NCBI GenBank assembly: GCA_019801415.1
Contig: JAHVJD010000002.1
Location: 186,001-250,000 of the forward strand
Length of the DNA: 64,000 nt
From: Nocardioides marinus
GTDB lineage: Bacteria > Pseudomonadota > Alphaproteobacteria > Rhodobacterales > Rhodobacteraceae
Reading direction: 5' to 3'
The notes under the pieces were generated by a model. That model had not been told where the DNA came from. It made no database searches and saw only the letters and a program-made list of their open reading frames with translations. Position 1 is the stretch's first letter. Every line of letters starts with the position of its first letter. The position numbers and the translations under genes were made by a program. Of this stretch, positions 27,972 to 37,271 are shown one piece after another.

Positions 27972-28388
27972 TTATTGCCCGGCCAAAGCGGTCTGGAACG
28001 CTGCCGAGACATCGAAATCGGCGACCTCCACATCAGGCAGATCGGTGATGGCCTCCTGAACCGTTCGCTCGGCCGCGAAACAGCGCGTGGTGTGCCGCGA
28101 GATCGCCCCGGCGATGTTTTGCAGATCCGCCAGCGTCAAATCGCGCCAGCCGGTGTCGAACTTCCACGGGACAGGTTCCTTGGCCAAACCCGCTCGCAGC
28201 GCGTTGATTGTTTCGGTGAAGGCCGTGCGCGCCGCCTGGTCACTGCGCACCGCCAGCCCATCCGACAGTGTGACGCCACCGGACTGCACTTCCCAGCGGA
28301 TCTTCGCGGCCTCTTCAATCAGCTTGGCACGCGCTGCCGCCGCCTTGGCCTCGGCCGTCACCGCCTGGGAAAAGTCGATATTGCTCAT
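27972..28388 (-). CDS. DUF4376-like phage protein near tail fibre genes
   Basis: This 138-residue protein has a helical N-terminus (MSNIDFSQAVTAEAKAAAARAK) and a central block, RWEVQSGGVTLSDGLAVRSDQ, typical of DUF4376, followed by LTLADLQNIAGAISRHTTRCFAAE. Family members sit beside tail fibre or tip genes and may help fibre assembly or be small virion parts; the function is unproven. Its ATG at 28388 overlaps the previous stop (ATGA), which fixes the start and shows coupling. Confidence 0.75.
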   Translation of the reverse strand: MSNIDFSQAVTAEAKAAAARAKLIEEAAKIRWEVQSGGVTLSDGLAVRSDQAARTAFTETINALRAGLAKEPVPWKFDTGWRDLTLADLQNIAGAISRHTTRCFAAERTVQEAITDLPDVEVADFDVSAAFQTALAGQ

Positions 28389-28723
28389 TCTGCGGGCTCC
28401 TCTTGCGGTTCTGCGTCTGGTTCGGGGTTGCTGTGCGGCGGCACGGGAACCGGCCCATCGCCCGCCATCGCTACCGGCTGCGGAAACCGGGTTTCCTCCG
28501 GCGCATCGGCGCCATGCGGCAGCAGCAGGGTCAGGTGGATTTCGCCGCCGATGCGCTCCACATCTGAGGCTAGCCAATCGCAGGCCACTGCATCACGCGG
28601 CAAGGTCGCGCCCTCTGGCAGCGGATCGAAGTCGAAAACCTCACCGTTGATGGTCAGCGCATCGCCCTGCTTGGTGATGGTCAGCGCCTCATCCCGGCGC
28701 ACGGGGTTCCAATCGATCTGCAT
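28385..28723 (-). CDS. phage tail-associated hypothetical protein
   Basis: This 112-residue acidic protein begins MQIDWNPVRRDEALTITKQG and contains LTINGEVFDFDPLPEGATLP. It ends in a Pro/Glu-rich tail. Proteins with this start commonly precede DUF4376 proteins in tail fibre regions, but no function is known. It is coupled to the next gene by a 4-base overlap and follows the fibre-like gene by 12 bases. Confidence 0.72.
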   Translation of the reverse strand: MQIDWNPVRRDEALTITKQGDALTINGEVFDFDPLPEGATLPRDAVACDWLASDVERIGGEIHLTLLLPHGADAPEETRFPQPVAMAGDGPVPVPPHSNPEPDAEPQEEPAE

Positions 28724-28735
28724 GGGATTTCTCCT

Positions 28736-29641
28736 TTAGAACCAGCGGCCGGTAGCTGTCAGGTGGCAGGACTTAGCCTGACGAGCACCAGTCGTGTCGA
28801 AACAGTTGAACTCAACATATGTGGTGGTGCTTGATGGCGGATCCGCTGTGACGGTATGTGCCGTTGCGCTGATCGGCAGGAACGAGCACTGCGGTGCTTC
28901 AATAAAATCGGCCGGGAACGTCCAGGTTTCCGCACCCGTTGTGAGCGCGTTCTTACGGTGCGTACAAATCTGCGTCCCGTCCGCAAACCGTACGTAACGA
29001 CCGTTGGTATTGCTACCGCGCTCGATCACCGCACCGGTTGGAAGACCACCAGATTGTGAGACGGCTCCAACAGTAAAACCACCCATGGCCATCGGTGTCC
29101 ATGCGATAGGATCCGTCCCCGTACCTACTCCCCACCACATCCGCGCCGAACTGACTGAGCCAGTCGCCCGCGCGGCAATGTAAGTGCGTCGGTTAGCCAG
29201 CTCGCTGTGGATGACTTGCAGGTTATGGGCGTACGCGACGTTTTCTGGAGCCCCGGCGACAGACGCAGCCGAATAAGTGTAGAACCCTGTAGGCAACTGC
29301 CGGCTCTGTAAGGAGTCAGCGCCATACAACTCGACAGTTTCGCCAAGCCCAAACGCCCCGACCTTCATGAGCTTGCCCGCCGTGGCATCAGTGGCGCTGG
29401 ACTGCACCGCCACGCCGCCAAGACTGTCCGCCAGCAGCGTCGTGAACTTGCCCGCCGCCGCGGCCTTTTGTCCGATCGGCGTGCCGTTGATCTCGCCATC
29501 GTCGGTGACCCCGGCGAGCGTCTCCAGCCAGGGGATGTATTCCGTCACCAGCCAGGAGAACAGCGCGAGCGCCCGCGTGTTGAAGTTCGCCGGATCGTTC
29601 AGGCTGGGCAGCGTCGGCGCATCAGGTGCAGTGATCGTCAT
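28736..29641 (-). CDS. putative tail fibre protein
   Basis: This 301-residue protein has an N-terminal part starting MTITAPDAPTLPSLNDP with ALALFSWLVTEYIPWLETL, a form common to phage fibre N-termini that attach to the virion. Its C-terminus has GSNTNGRYVRFADGTQICTHR and TWTFPADF, the sheet-rich pattern of fibre receptor-binding domains. It is probably involved in host recognition. It overlaps the preceding tail gene by 4 bases. It is short for a fibre, so a further receptor-binding component may exist. Confidence 0.78.
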   Translation of the reverse strand: MTITAPDAPTLPSLNDPANFNTRALALFSWLVTEYIPWLETLAGVTDDGEINGTPIGQKAAAAGKFTTLLADSLGGVAVQSSATDATAGKLMKVGAFGLGETVELYGADSLQSRQLPTGFYTYSAASVAGAPENVAYAHNLQVIHSELANRRTYIAARATGSVSSARMWWGVGTGTDPIAWTPMAMGGFTVGAVSQSGGLPTGAVIERGSNTNGRYVRFADGTQICTHRKNALTTGAETWTFPADFIEAPQCSFLPISATAHTVTADPPSSTTTYVEFNCFDTTGARQAKSCHLTATGRWF

Positions 29642-30546
29642 GTGAGACCCTCAATTTCGAGTGCAACAGTGGAGACCCCGCCCTTGCGCAGCGGGATATC
29701 GTAGTCCTGGAAAAGCCCGAAGGAGATTGCGGCATAGTCCGCGACCAGATCCTCATGGGCGAAGTAGACGGCGGCAGTGTCGCGCAGGCTGTCCAGAACC
29801 CGCTTCACCCGCGCCGCGTCGTTGGCCTTCATCGAGAAGGTGAAGCTCACCGGGTCGGACTTCGCCCGGCTCACGATCGACCAATTGCCGAAGCTGTCCT
29901 GCTCCTTGGTGGAGAAGGACTTCAGGCCGATGCTGGTCCCCTCGTGGGTTTCCCCGAGGGTCACGATCTTGCCGAGGGAGATCTCGCCAACCGCAGCGGT
30001 GCCGGTCCCATCGCCGATGGTGATGTCGATGCGATAGCCCGGCAGCGCGGTGAAGTCGGCGAACATCGCCAGCGTCTTGAACTCATCGAGATCCGTGGTG
30101 AAGAAGCTGAACCAGTCGACGATGTCGATGTCATCGACCAGGTCGAGCGTGGTGTCATAGACCTTAGCCGCGTCGGTATCGAAGACCCGCACCCGGACCT
30201 GCGCCGCATTGAGATTGAAGAAGGCAATGCCGGTGACCAGCTGATTGGTCGTGATCGAATAGGTGATCGTCCCGGCGTTTTCCGTCTGGTCAGCGAGAAC
30301 CCCATCGAAGGCTTTCCAGCGATTGGTGGCGCTGATCTCGAGCCACCAGGTGCCGTCGTCAATGCTCGGGTCATTGCCGAGATTGCCGTCCTGCACGCTC
30401 TCGTAGATGCGGTGCGTGACCGTGTCGATCACCCTATCCTGCGCCGCGTAGGTGGTGCCGGCAGCCCATGCGCCGTGGTCGTTCTCCGCCACGTTGGACG
30501 CGGTGAGCAACGCATCCGTCATGGCGATCGGCTTGATGATCTTCAT
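29638..30546 (-). CDS. tail tip/virion protein downstream of tape measure
   Basis: This 302-residue protein starts MKIIKPIAMTDALLTASNV and has WAAGTTYAAQDRVI with HRIYESVQDGN, a small carbohydrate-binding-like module (CBM5/12 style) near residues 25-60. The rest is sheet-rich with no known catalytic motif. Its place directly after the tape measure, coupled by a 4-base overlap, indicates a distal tail or tip protein. Related proteins are frequent in proteobacterial phages, but I cannot name a defined structural role. Confidence 0.75.
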   Translation of the reverse strand: MKIIKPIAMTDALLTASNVAENDHGAWAAGTTYAAQDRVIDTVTHRIYESVQDGNLGNDPSIDDGTWWLEISATNRWKAFDGVLADQTENAGTITYSITTNQLVTGIAFFNLNAAQVRVRVFDTDAAKVYDTTLDLVDDIDIVDWFSFFTTDLDEFKTLAMFADFTALPGYRIDITIGDGTGTAAVGEISLGKIVTLGETHEGTSIGLKSFSTKEQDSFGNWSIVSRAKSDPVSFTFSMKANDAARVKRVLDSLRDTAAVYFAHEDLVADYAAISFGLFQDYDIPLRKGGVSTVALEIEGLT

Positions 30547-33500
30547 TCCGTCACCTGTGTTACCTTGAGGGATCCGGGGTCACGCTCGAAGCGGGTCAGA
30601 GCGTCACCGCTGCGCTTGGCGTGTTTGATGTTCGCCAGCATGAGCTGTTGAGTGCTGTCTTCGAGGCTCTCAAGCCGCGTGTTCGCCTTGCGCAACTCGG
30701 CCACGACGTCCCGGTTATCGAGCATCGCCCTGGTTTCGCGCGGGTTGTAGATGCGCGAGGGCGCCACCAGCTCGATGTCGTTTTCACCGACACGGGCCAA
30801 GCCACCGCGGTGGGTGCCGCCGTTGGCAAAGGCCGGGATCTCGCCGAGGTCGCGGACCTGTTCGCGCAGCCTGTCGACCCGTTCTTGTGCCCGGGTGCGC
30901 TGGCGATTGTAGGCAAAGATCTGATCTTCCAGCCCGCCATCGGCCCAGAACTTCTTGCGCCATGCGTCCAGATTGCTTCCCGCACTGCGCACAACGTGAT
31001 CCGCGCTGTACTGGATCTGCCCGTCCTCTCCGACCTTCAGCGTGTGGCCCGCGTTCAGCCGGACGCCCGTCGCACGCTCCAGCGCCCGGATCTGGTCGAT
31101 GATCCCCTGCCCATTCATCGCCTCAAAGCCCGCCGCGGCCTCCGCGCCCTTTACCTGCAGTGACGCGAGTTTCTGCGCTACCTCGCGCTGTTTTCGGTCG
31201 GCATCCACCGCCTCGCGCAGGTCGTTCAGGTAGCCGCCGAGCTTGCCCATCGGGGTCGAGATCAGCGACTTGGTCCGGTCCGAGTACCAGGTCTTGAACG
31301 TGGCTTCGGGCGCGAACTTGAACCGCCCGGCAAGGGTGATCAGGCTGTCGCCGCCCCGGATCGCCTCGATCAGCGCCCGATTGTCACGATCGAGGCCTGC
31401 CGTTTGAATGGTCAGCTTGCGGATCGCACGGGTCTCGCTGTTGAGCAGGAGCGCCCGCGCCTTGCCGGTAAGACGATCATCCGCAATCGCTGCACGAATG
31501 GTCGCGAGGTAGTGGCCCTGCTGGTCCAGCAGGATCCGCCGCTTGCTGCCCTTGAGTTGGCCGAGGGATGCATCGAGCATGGCCGCGTAGCTGCCGCTGC
31601 CACCAAGCATCCGCCGGAGCAGCTTCTGGTTGCCACCTTCGGCAAAGAGACTAGAGACCGTCACCGCGTAAGAGCCGACATTCGCCAGTGCCAGCCGCAC
31701 CGCCCTGGCGTCTGCCTGCCCCAGAGACACGGTCACGATGCGCGACAGCTCGCTGTTTCCGGCCAGCGCGATCCGGGTTTGATCCGCCGTCAGATCATCC
31801 TTGAGGATGAAGCTGATATTGCGGCGCAGCTCCGAGCCTGCCGCCAGCGCAAGGCGGCGGGTCTGACCATCGACGTCATGGCGCAGCACGAAGTCCAGCG
31901 ACTTCACATGCTCGGACAGGCTGTTGACGGCCAGCCAGCGCATGTCCGGCGACAGCTCGTTGTTTCGGATGATGAAGTCCAGCGAGGTCCGGATGCCGCT
32001 GTCAGCCCGATCGACCAGGCGCTGCACCCACGCCGGGGCGTTGTCCGCCAGCGACACCGCGACATCGAGGCTGCCCACGAGGTCGTCATAGCTGAAGGCC
32101 TCGGCGGTCCTGATCGCCTCCTCCAGCGCGCCGAGAGAGTTCTCGAAGGCCTCGACCGTGCCGTCCCAATCCTCGGCCAGCGCGGCAACGCCGTCCGACA
32201 ACTGGCCGACTTGCCCATCCGTCAGACCTTCAAGCTGCAGGAACTGGCCCAAGCCGGTCAGCACCTCGATCTGCTGCTCATAAAGGCCGCGCAGCACGTC
32301 CTCGTTGGCGCCCTCCAGCTCGGCAAGCCCCGCCAGGAAGTTGACCTGCCCCTGCACCGCCGCGGCAATACGGCGATACTCCAGCGAGGTCGATGCATTG
32401 GCGCGGGCGCTGTTGAGGTAGGCCTTGGCCAGCTCCGGAATATCGCGCGCGGCTTCGACATCGCCCCCGCGTGCCATGTCAAAGGCGGTCTCGAAGCGGC
32501 TGCGGTTCACTGCCAGCGTCTGCGACCGGCTGGCGGCCGTCAGGTCGGTGTTCAGCAGATCAGACAGGAAGTCGCGCAGCGTGGTCGCCGTGCGATACCA
32601 GAGCTGTGCCGATTGTTCCGTGATCCGCGCCATGTCGCGGGCCGCGCCGATCTGCACGCCGATCTCGCCACCGATCTGATCGACGATGCCTTGCATCACC
32701 TCGGTGTAGGCGCTGACCTTCGGCAGCACCTGGTCCATCGCGCCCGAAAGGCTCAGCAGTTGGGCATACAACTCCCGGCCCGCCTCGCTGGTCAGATCGA
32801 CGCTTTCCACCAGCGCCCGGAACTCGGCCCGGCTGCGTGGCAGGGACAGCCCGAGGTCATCGAACTGCTCTCCCAGCCGCTCCAGCGCGCGGCGGCGGAA
32901 GGCCTCGGCCTGTTCCTCGGCGGTATAGAAGGCAGCGAAATAGGCGTTCACCGCCGCCGTCATTGCATCCGCGCCGCCAAAGGCATCGACCAGTCCAGAG
33001 GCGGCATCGCCACCGGCCGCCGACACATCGAACAGCGTATGGCTCAACAGGTCGAGCGCATCATTGGCCGCCAGCAGGCTGGTGCCGAGGCGCTGCAAGG
33101 CCTCCAGGTGGGTCTCAGACGCGCGGATGTAATCCTCTTCGGTCAGGATCAGCTTGGCCATCTCGTTCGCCGTGCGGGTCACCTGCTCCTCCAGCAGGCG
33201 CTGGATCTCTTCCTGGCTCTTGCCACTGGTCCAGATCGAGAAGGCAACGCCTTCCATATCCTTGAGCCCCTCGGTGCTGAGATCGAGCGCGGCCGAGAGA
33301 TTCAGAACGGTCTGCGCCGCCCCTTTCATCGATGCATCCAAAGCCTCGGCCAGCTCCTGCGGCAGCGCCTTGTGCACCCACTTGTCGCTGCGGAAAAAAC
33401 CGCCCTTGTAGAAGTCGAACAGGCGACCACCCTCGAGGCCCTCGCTGGACAGGCGCGCATCGAGGCCGCTGCCACGATACTTGCGAGAGAACGCCTTGGA

Positions 33501-36179
33501 CAGGACGGCAATACCGCCTGCGATGATGCCGAGCGCGGGCAGTGCCGCGCCGAGGGCGCCAGCACTGAACCCGGAGGCGCCCGAGACCAGCCCGCCAAGG
33601 TTGGCAAAGCTCGCGCCGAGACCGCCGCCGCTGAGGATGCCGCCGAGGCCTGAGCCGACGCCCGCGATGAAGCCACCGCCACTCAGAAGGTTCGCACCAC
33701 TGCCCAAGAGGTTCAGCAGACCGCCACCGCCACCAGCGGCACCGGCGACCTGCGCCGCTCCGCCGCCGCCCAGGACCAGCTGATCCAGTCCGAGAATGCC
33801 GGTGACCGAGGCGACCACCGGAAGCACGATCTTCGCATGGGCGAACTGGTATGCGATATCGCGCAGCATGCCCTCGATCGTGTCACCGAGGCTGCCGCCC
33901 TCGAATGCCGTGCGGGTGATTTCCTGCGACCACTGCGCCTGCAGCTCCGCGACCCGCTGCATGCGCTCCTCAGCTTTCTCCAGCTGCACCAGCTGCTCCG
34001 CCATCAGGGTCAGCTGGGCCTTGCTGACCTTGCCGCCTTCCTTGCCGAGACGCTGCTGGATGGAGATCAGCGCCTCGTACTTACGGCGCTGGTCGCCAGT
34101 CAGGCCCAAGAGCTTTTGGCGCTGAGAGAGTTCCGCCTTCAGGGCGGCCACCGCGCTCTTCGTCGCCGCGCCACCTCCGATCGCGGCTCGCTCTGCCTCC
34201 CGGGCCGCTGCGCGGGCAGCTTCCAGGTTGGCATCCAAATTCTGCGCGCCACGATTGGCCACACGCAGCACGCCACCCGCGACAACGCCAAATACGCCGA
34301 ACCGATCTTCCAGAGATGCGACCTGCTGGTCGAGGGCCAGCGCATTCCGCAGCCCGGCAGCCTCAGACTTTGCGGCAGCCAACGACTTGCCAGCCCGAAG
34401 TGCCGCCAATTCTGCCTGCTTCGCAGCACCATCCATCAAGCCGTCTGTCATCGAGCCAAGCGCCGACAGGATCCCAAGGACCTCCTGGCGAACATCATAC
34501 ATGCTGCGCGCCCAGCTCCCGGCGCGGGCAGCCACAAACTCAGTATTGTTTCCAGCGCCTTCCAACTCACTTTTAACGCCCTTCGTGGTCGCCTCGACCT
34601 TGGAGAACACGCGGTGGGCCTCGGTCGCCTTGACCGCCAGATCCAGCACCTCATCGGACAGCTTTGCGCCCTCGGAGACGCTGCTGGAGATCGCATTGGC
34701 CACCCGCTCGGAGGCCGCGGCAACTTCCTCAGGGGTCTTTGCCTGCGCCAGTTGATCCAGCGCGTCCCGAAGCCGGTACGCCTGGGCGGCAGACATGCCA
34801 AAATCTTCCTGAAGGGTCGCGGAGGTCGCCGCCACCGCCTCCTCCAGCGCCTTCACCTCGGAAGGCAGCGGCGCCATCCCGGCGGCAATCGCATCCTGCG
34901 CTTCAAGGAAGGCCCGGCGCGCACTGCTCAGATCCCCAATGGCGCTGCGCAGCGCGGTCAGCTGCTCACCAGCCGCATCGGCGGCATTCGCCAGGGCGTT
35001 CTCCACCTGCTGCCTGCGCACCGCAACCAGGGCACGGTGCAACTCCCAGACCTCCCGCGCATTCTGGCCGTATTCCTCCCGCAGATCCGACAACGCGGTC
35101 TGGGCGATATCGGCCGTGCGGTCAAAATCCCCCGCCGCCTCCCCAAGCGCGTCAAATGCCTCGGCCAGGGCTTCGGTCTTGTCCTCGGCCCCCAGCGCGG
35201 ACATGGCCCATTGCCCGAGCGCCGCGGCTCCCGCGATGACGCCGATGGTCACCAGCGAGGTCGGGTTGATCACCGACAGGAAGGCGCCGCCCAAGGCCCG
35301 CACCGAAGCGGCGCCCCCGCCCATCTGGTTCAGCACCTGCGACACCTGCGTGCCCTGCTGCAAGGCAAGCATGAACGGGCTTTGCCCCGCTGCCATCATC
35401 ATGCCGATATCGTTGAACTGATACGCGAGGTTGGCCGTGTGGTGGGTCGCGGTCTGCGCCTGCTTGCCATACATGGCAGCCGCCTCACCGGTGCCGAGGT
35501 ACTGCTTTTCCGCCATGGCAAGCAGGGAATTGGCCTCGCGCTGACTAATCACCCCGGCGGCAAGGGCCGCGTTGGTCTGGTCGAGGACAGCCTCGTAGCG
35601 TTTCGAGGACGCATAGAGCGGATCGATGCTGGCCCGGGTGGTCTCATAGGCCGCACGCATCCGCTGTGCTTCCCGTGCCGCCTTCTCCTGCGCCTCTGCC
35701 GCCTGCTGGGCCGCCGGCACAAGGCCGAGGTATTTCTGCGCGGCCTGCTCGAGGAACCGGTTGGCCTCGGATTGCGTCACGATGCCGGACCGCACAGCCC
35801 CCTCGATCTGCGCCACCGCAGCCTCGTATTGCTTGGAGGAGGCAAAGACGGGATCGATCGAGGCGCGCAGCCGGTCATAGGACTGCGCCTGCTGATCCAG
35901 AAGCTTGGCCCAGTATTTCGCGGAGGACGAAGAGCCCTTGGTCGCGCGATCGACGCCTGTCAGCGCGTTGATATGCGCCTGTGCCGCCGTGGTGGTCTTG
36001 TCAAAGCTGCTACCCCAGGCGCGTGCGGCGTTCTCGGAGGATCGCACCGCTTCGCGTGTGGTCTTATGGAAGACGCCCTCAAGGCTGTTCAAGGCCGATC
36101 GGGTTTTACGCACCCCCGTTTCAAACCCGGCGGCATCAAAAGAGGCAGATGCCCGGACAGCACCGATATCAATCGCCAT
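30543..36179 (-). CDS. tail tape measure protein
   Basis: This 1878-residue protein is the largest in the prophage. Residues about 245-330 hold the lambda-H-type tape measure block (YQFNDIGMMMAAGQSPFMLA). Helical N-terminal repeats (YAASSKRYEAVLDQ-like units occur twice) precede it. A Gly-rich hydrophobic zone at about 830-920 (GGGLLNLLGSG, GGGFIAGVGSG) follows, then a long repetitive helical part. The protein sets tail length and enters the host with DNA. By the lambda ratio of about 0.15 nm per residue, the tail would be near 280 nm. It sits after the chaperone genes as expected. Confidence 0.93.
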   Translation of the reverse strand: MAIDIGAVRASASFDAAGFETGVRKTRSALNSLEGVFHKTTREAVRSSENAARAWGSSFDKTTTAAQAHINALTGVDRATKGSSSSAKYWAKLLDQQAQSYDRLRASIDPVFASSKQYEAAVAQIEGAVRSGIVTQSEANRFLEQAAQKYLGLVPAAQQAAEAQEKAAREAQRMRAAYETTRASIDPLYASSKRYEAVLDQTNAALAAGVISQREANSLLAMAEKQYLGTGEAAAMYGKQAQTATHHTANLAYQFNDIGMMMAAGQSPFMLALQQGTQVSQVLNQMGGGAASVRALGGAFLSVINPTSLVTIGVIAGAAALGQWAMSALGAEDKTEALAEAFDALGEAAGDFDRTADIAQTALSDLREEYGQNAREVWELHRALVAVRRQQVENALANAADAAGEQLTALRSAIGDLSSARRAFLEAQDAIAAGMAPLPSEVKALEEAVAATSATLQEDFGMSAAQAYRLRDALDQLAQAKTPEEVAAASERVANAISSSVSEGAKLSDEVLDLAVKATEAHRVFSKVEATTKGVKSELEGAGNNTEFVAARAGSWARSMYDVRQEVLGILSALGSMTDGLMDGAAKQAELAALRAGKSLAAAKSEAAGLRNALALDQQVASLEDRFGVFGVVAGGVLRVANRGAQNLDANLEAARAAAREAERAAIGGGAATKSAVAALKAELSQRQKLLGLTGDQRRKYEALISIQQRLGKEGGKVSKAQLTLMAEQLVQLEKAEERMQRVAELQAQWSQEITRTAFEGGSLGDTIEGMLRDIAYQFAHAKIVLPVVASVTGILGLDQLVLGGGGAAQVAGAAGGGGGLLNLLGSGANLLSGGGFIAGVGSGLGGILSGGGLGASFANLGGLVSGASGFSAGALGAALPALGIIAGGIAVLSKAFSRKYRGSGLDARLSSEGLEGGRLFDFYKGGFFRSDKWVHKALPQELAEALDASMKGAAQTVLNLSAALDLSTEGLKDMEGVAFSIWTSGKSQEEIQRLLEEQVTRTANEMAKLILTEEDYIRASETHLEALQRLGTSLLAANDALDLLSHTLFDVSAAGGDAASGLVDAFGGADAMTAAVNAYFAAFYTAEEQAEAFRRRALERLGEQFDDLGLSLPRSRAEFRALVESVDLTSEAGRELYAQLLSLSGAMDQVLPKVSAYTEVMQGIVDQIGGEIGVQIGAARDMARITEQSAQLWYRTATTLRDFLSDLLNTDLTAASRSQTLAVNRSRFETAFDMARGGDVEAARDIPELAKAYLNSARANASTSLEYRRIAAAVQGQVNFLAGLAELEGANEDVLRGLYEQQIEVLTGLGQFLQLEGLTDGQVGQLSDGVAALAEDWDGTVEAFENSLGALEEAIRTAEAFSYDDLVGSLDVAVSLADNAPAWVQRLVDRADSGIRTSLDFIIRNNELSPDMRWLAVNSLSEHVKSLDFVLRHDVDGQTRRLALAAGSELRRNISFILKDDLTADQTRIALAGNSELSRIVTVSLGQADARAVRLALANVGSYAVTVSSLFAEGGNQKLLRRMLGGSGSYAAMLDASLGQLKGSKRRILLDQQGHYLATIRAAIADDRLTGKARALLLNSETRAIRKLTIQTAGLDRDNRALIEAIRGGDSLITLAGRFKFAPEATFKTWYSDRTKSLISTPMGKLGGYLNDLREAVDADRKQREVAQKLASLQVKGAEAAAGFEAMNGQGIIDQIRALERATGVRLNAGHTLKVGEDGQIQYSADHVVRSAGSNLDAWRKKFWADGGLEDQIFAYNRQRTRAQERVDRLREQVRDLGEIPAFANGGTHRGGLARVGENDIELVAPSRIYNPRETRAMLDNRDVVAELRKANTRLESLEDSTQQLMLANIKHAKRSGDALTRFERDPGSLKVTQVTE

Positions 36180-36247
36180 GCCAAATCCTCATGCTGAATG
36201 ACGCTTAAAAAGGTGGCCACCCGCCCGCGATCGGGCGCGCGGCCTGC

Positions 36248-36700
36248 TTATGTGCCCGCCAGGACGCTCAAACCTGCCTTCAAATGCTGGGAGACCCGGC
36301 GACGTTCGGCCGGGATGCCGGGATCCTCCTCCGGGCAGTCCTCGTAGGCTGGCGAGACCTTCATCGGTTCACCGCCGCGGGCCATGCCCTCGACATAGGC
36401 CACGCTCATTGCCCGGAGCTGGCTCGCCTCCCACGGCTCAAGCTGGATGCCCGCGGCGCGGGAGAAGGCGTCTATCTCGGACCAGCTGTGCGGGGCAGCG
36501 CCGCCCATCGGCTCGAACGTGCACCAGCCAAGCCCCTCCGGCCCCATCATGTCCCGCAGGTACTCGACCCCGGTGATATCCGGCAAACCAAGGTCGAGGC
36601 CTTCGTCCAGCCACATCTGCATGCGGCTGGTCTTCCAGTCGTCAGGACGGGCCGCGAGAAAGCCTGCCTGACGGGCGTAGAGCGTCAGCCTGCGGAGCCG
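36248..36700 (-). CDS. tail chaperone T extension, reached by -1 frameshift
   Basis: This frame has no need of its own start. It is open from within the end of the preceding G-type chaperone gene and continues to 36248. Translation after the slippery site reads RLRRLTLYARQAGFLAARPDDW and then MQMWLDEGLDLGLPDITG. In lambda and many siphoviruses the second frame (T) is made only as a G-T fusion that recruits the tape measure during tail assembly. The fusion here would be about 305 residues. A separate internal start at 36622 is possible but has no clear ribosome site. Confidence 0.82.
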   Translation of the reverse strand, partial: RLRRLTLYARQAGFLAARPDDWKTSRMQMWLDEGLDLGLPDITGVEYLRDMMGPEGLGWCTFEPMGGAAPHSWSEIDAFSRAAGIQLEPWEASQLRAMSVAYVEGMARGGEPMKVSPAYEDCPEEDPGIPAERRRVSQHLKAGLSVLAGT

Positions 36701-37164
36701 TTTCCCAGGTAGTTCGCGCGCTTGGAGGAGAACTCAGCCAACTGCTCCGCAAAGGACTTCTCATCGCTCTGGGCGTTAAAGCGGTTCAGGTTCAGGAACC
36801 ACTCCACATCCTTGGTGGTGGCAGGCTGGTCGCCCCGGTGGATGTTCTTGAAGCCGCAGACCTGGCAGGACAGCGCCTCGACCATCCGCTCGTGCAGATC
36901 ATCAAAGGACAGATCCTCATCCTTGTCGGCCTCCGCCGCCTTCGGCTCGCCGTCGGCCTGCGCCCGGGCCTTCTGCAGGGCGCGCCGTGCCTCGCGCACC
37001 GACGGCGCCTCGGCCCCCTTCACGATCACGATGCAGGGCTTGCCATTGTCCGCGAAGGGATCTTTCGGGTTGTCGAACAGCGGCTTGCCGGTGGCAGGAT
37101 GCCGAATATGCAGCTCGGCACCTTTTTCGGCTGCAGAAACACTGTCGAAAGCATTGAAGTCCAT
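36685..37164 (-). CDS. tail assembly chaperone (G-type)
   Basis: This 159-residue protein begins MDFNAFDSVSAAEKGAEL and has IRHPATGKPLF, a block common in siphophage tail assembly chaperones, followed by a helical Ala/Glu/Lys-rich central part and ERMVEALSCQVCGFKNIHRG. Its place between tail tube and tape measure is diagnostic. Most ribosomes should stop at 36685. A fraction should shift at 36700-36706 to make the G-T fusion. Confidence 0.85.
   Translation of the reverse strand: MDFNAFDSVSAAEKGAELHIRHPATGKPLFDNPKDPFADNGKPCIVIVKGAEAPSVREARRALQKARAQADGEPKAAEADKDEDLSFDDLHERMVEALSCQVCGFKNIHRGDQPATTKDVEWFLNLNRFNAQSDEKSFAEQLAEFSSKRANYLGNGSAG
36700..36706 (-). promoter_or_regulatory. programmed -1 ribosomal frameshift site GGGAAAC
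   Basis: In the chaperone zero frame the mRNA reads G GGA AAC, a perfect X XXY YYZ slippery heptamer, five codons before the stop. Slipping back one base enters the open downstream frame. Lambda uses GGGAAAG at the same gene position. A GC-rich region follows, but I did not define a stimulatory structure. Confidence 0.9.
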
Positions 37165-37271
37165 GAGTAAATCCTTTTGAGGTTCCGTGGTTCAGATGGG
37201 CCGGGGGAGTGAACCACCTTCCGCCCGGCCCGAGGTCCGCCCCCGCCTTGCGAGGAGGAGGCAGGCGCGGA

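Noticed and set aside
30621-36197. Long plus-strand frames antisense to the tape measure (for example 31404-33653 and 33837-36197)
   Set aside because: They are mirror frames of GC-rich minus-strand codons, rich in Arg, Gly, His and Gln with no motif. The minus-strand tape measure has clear domains.
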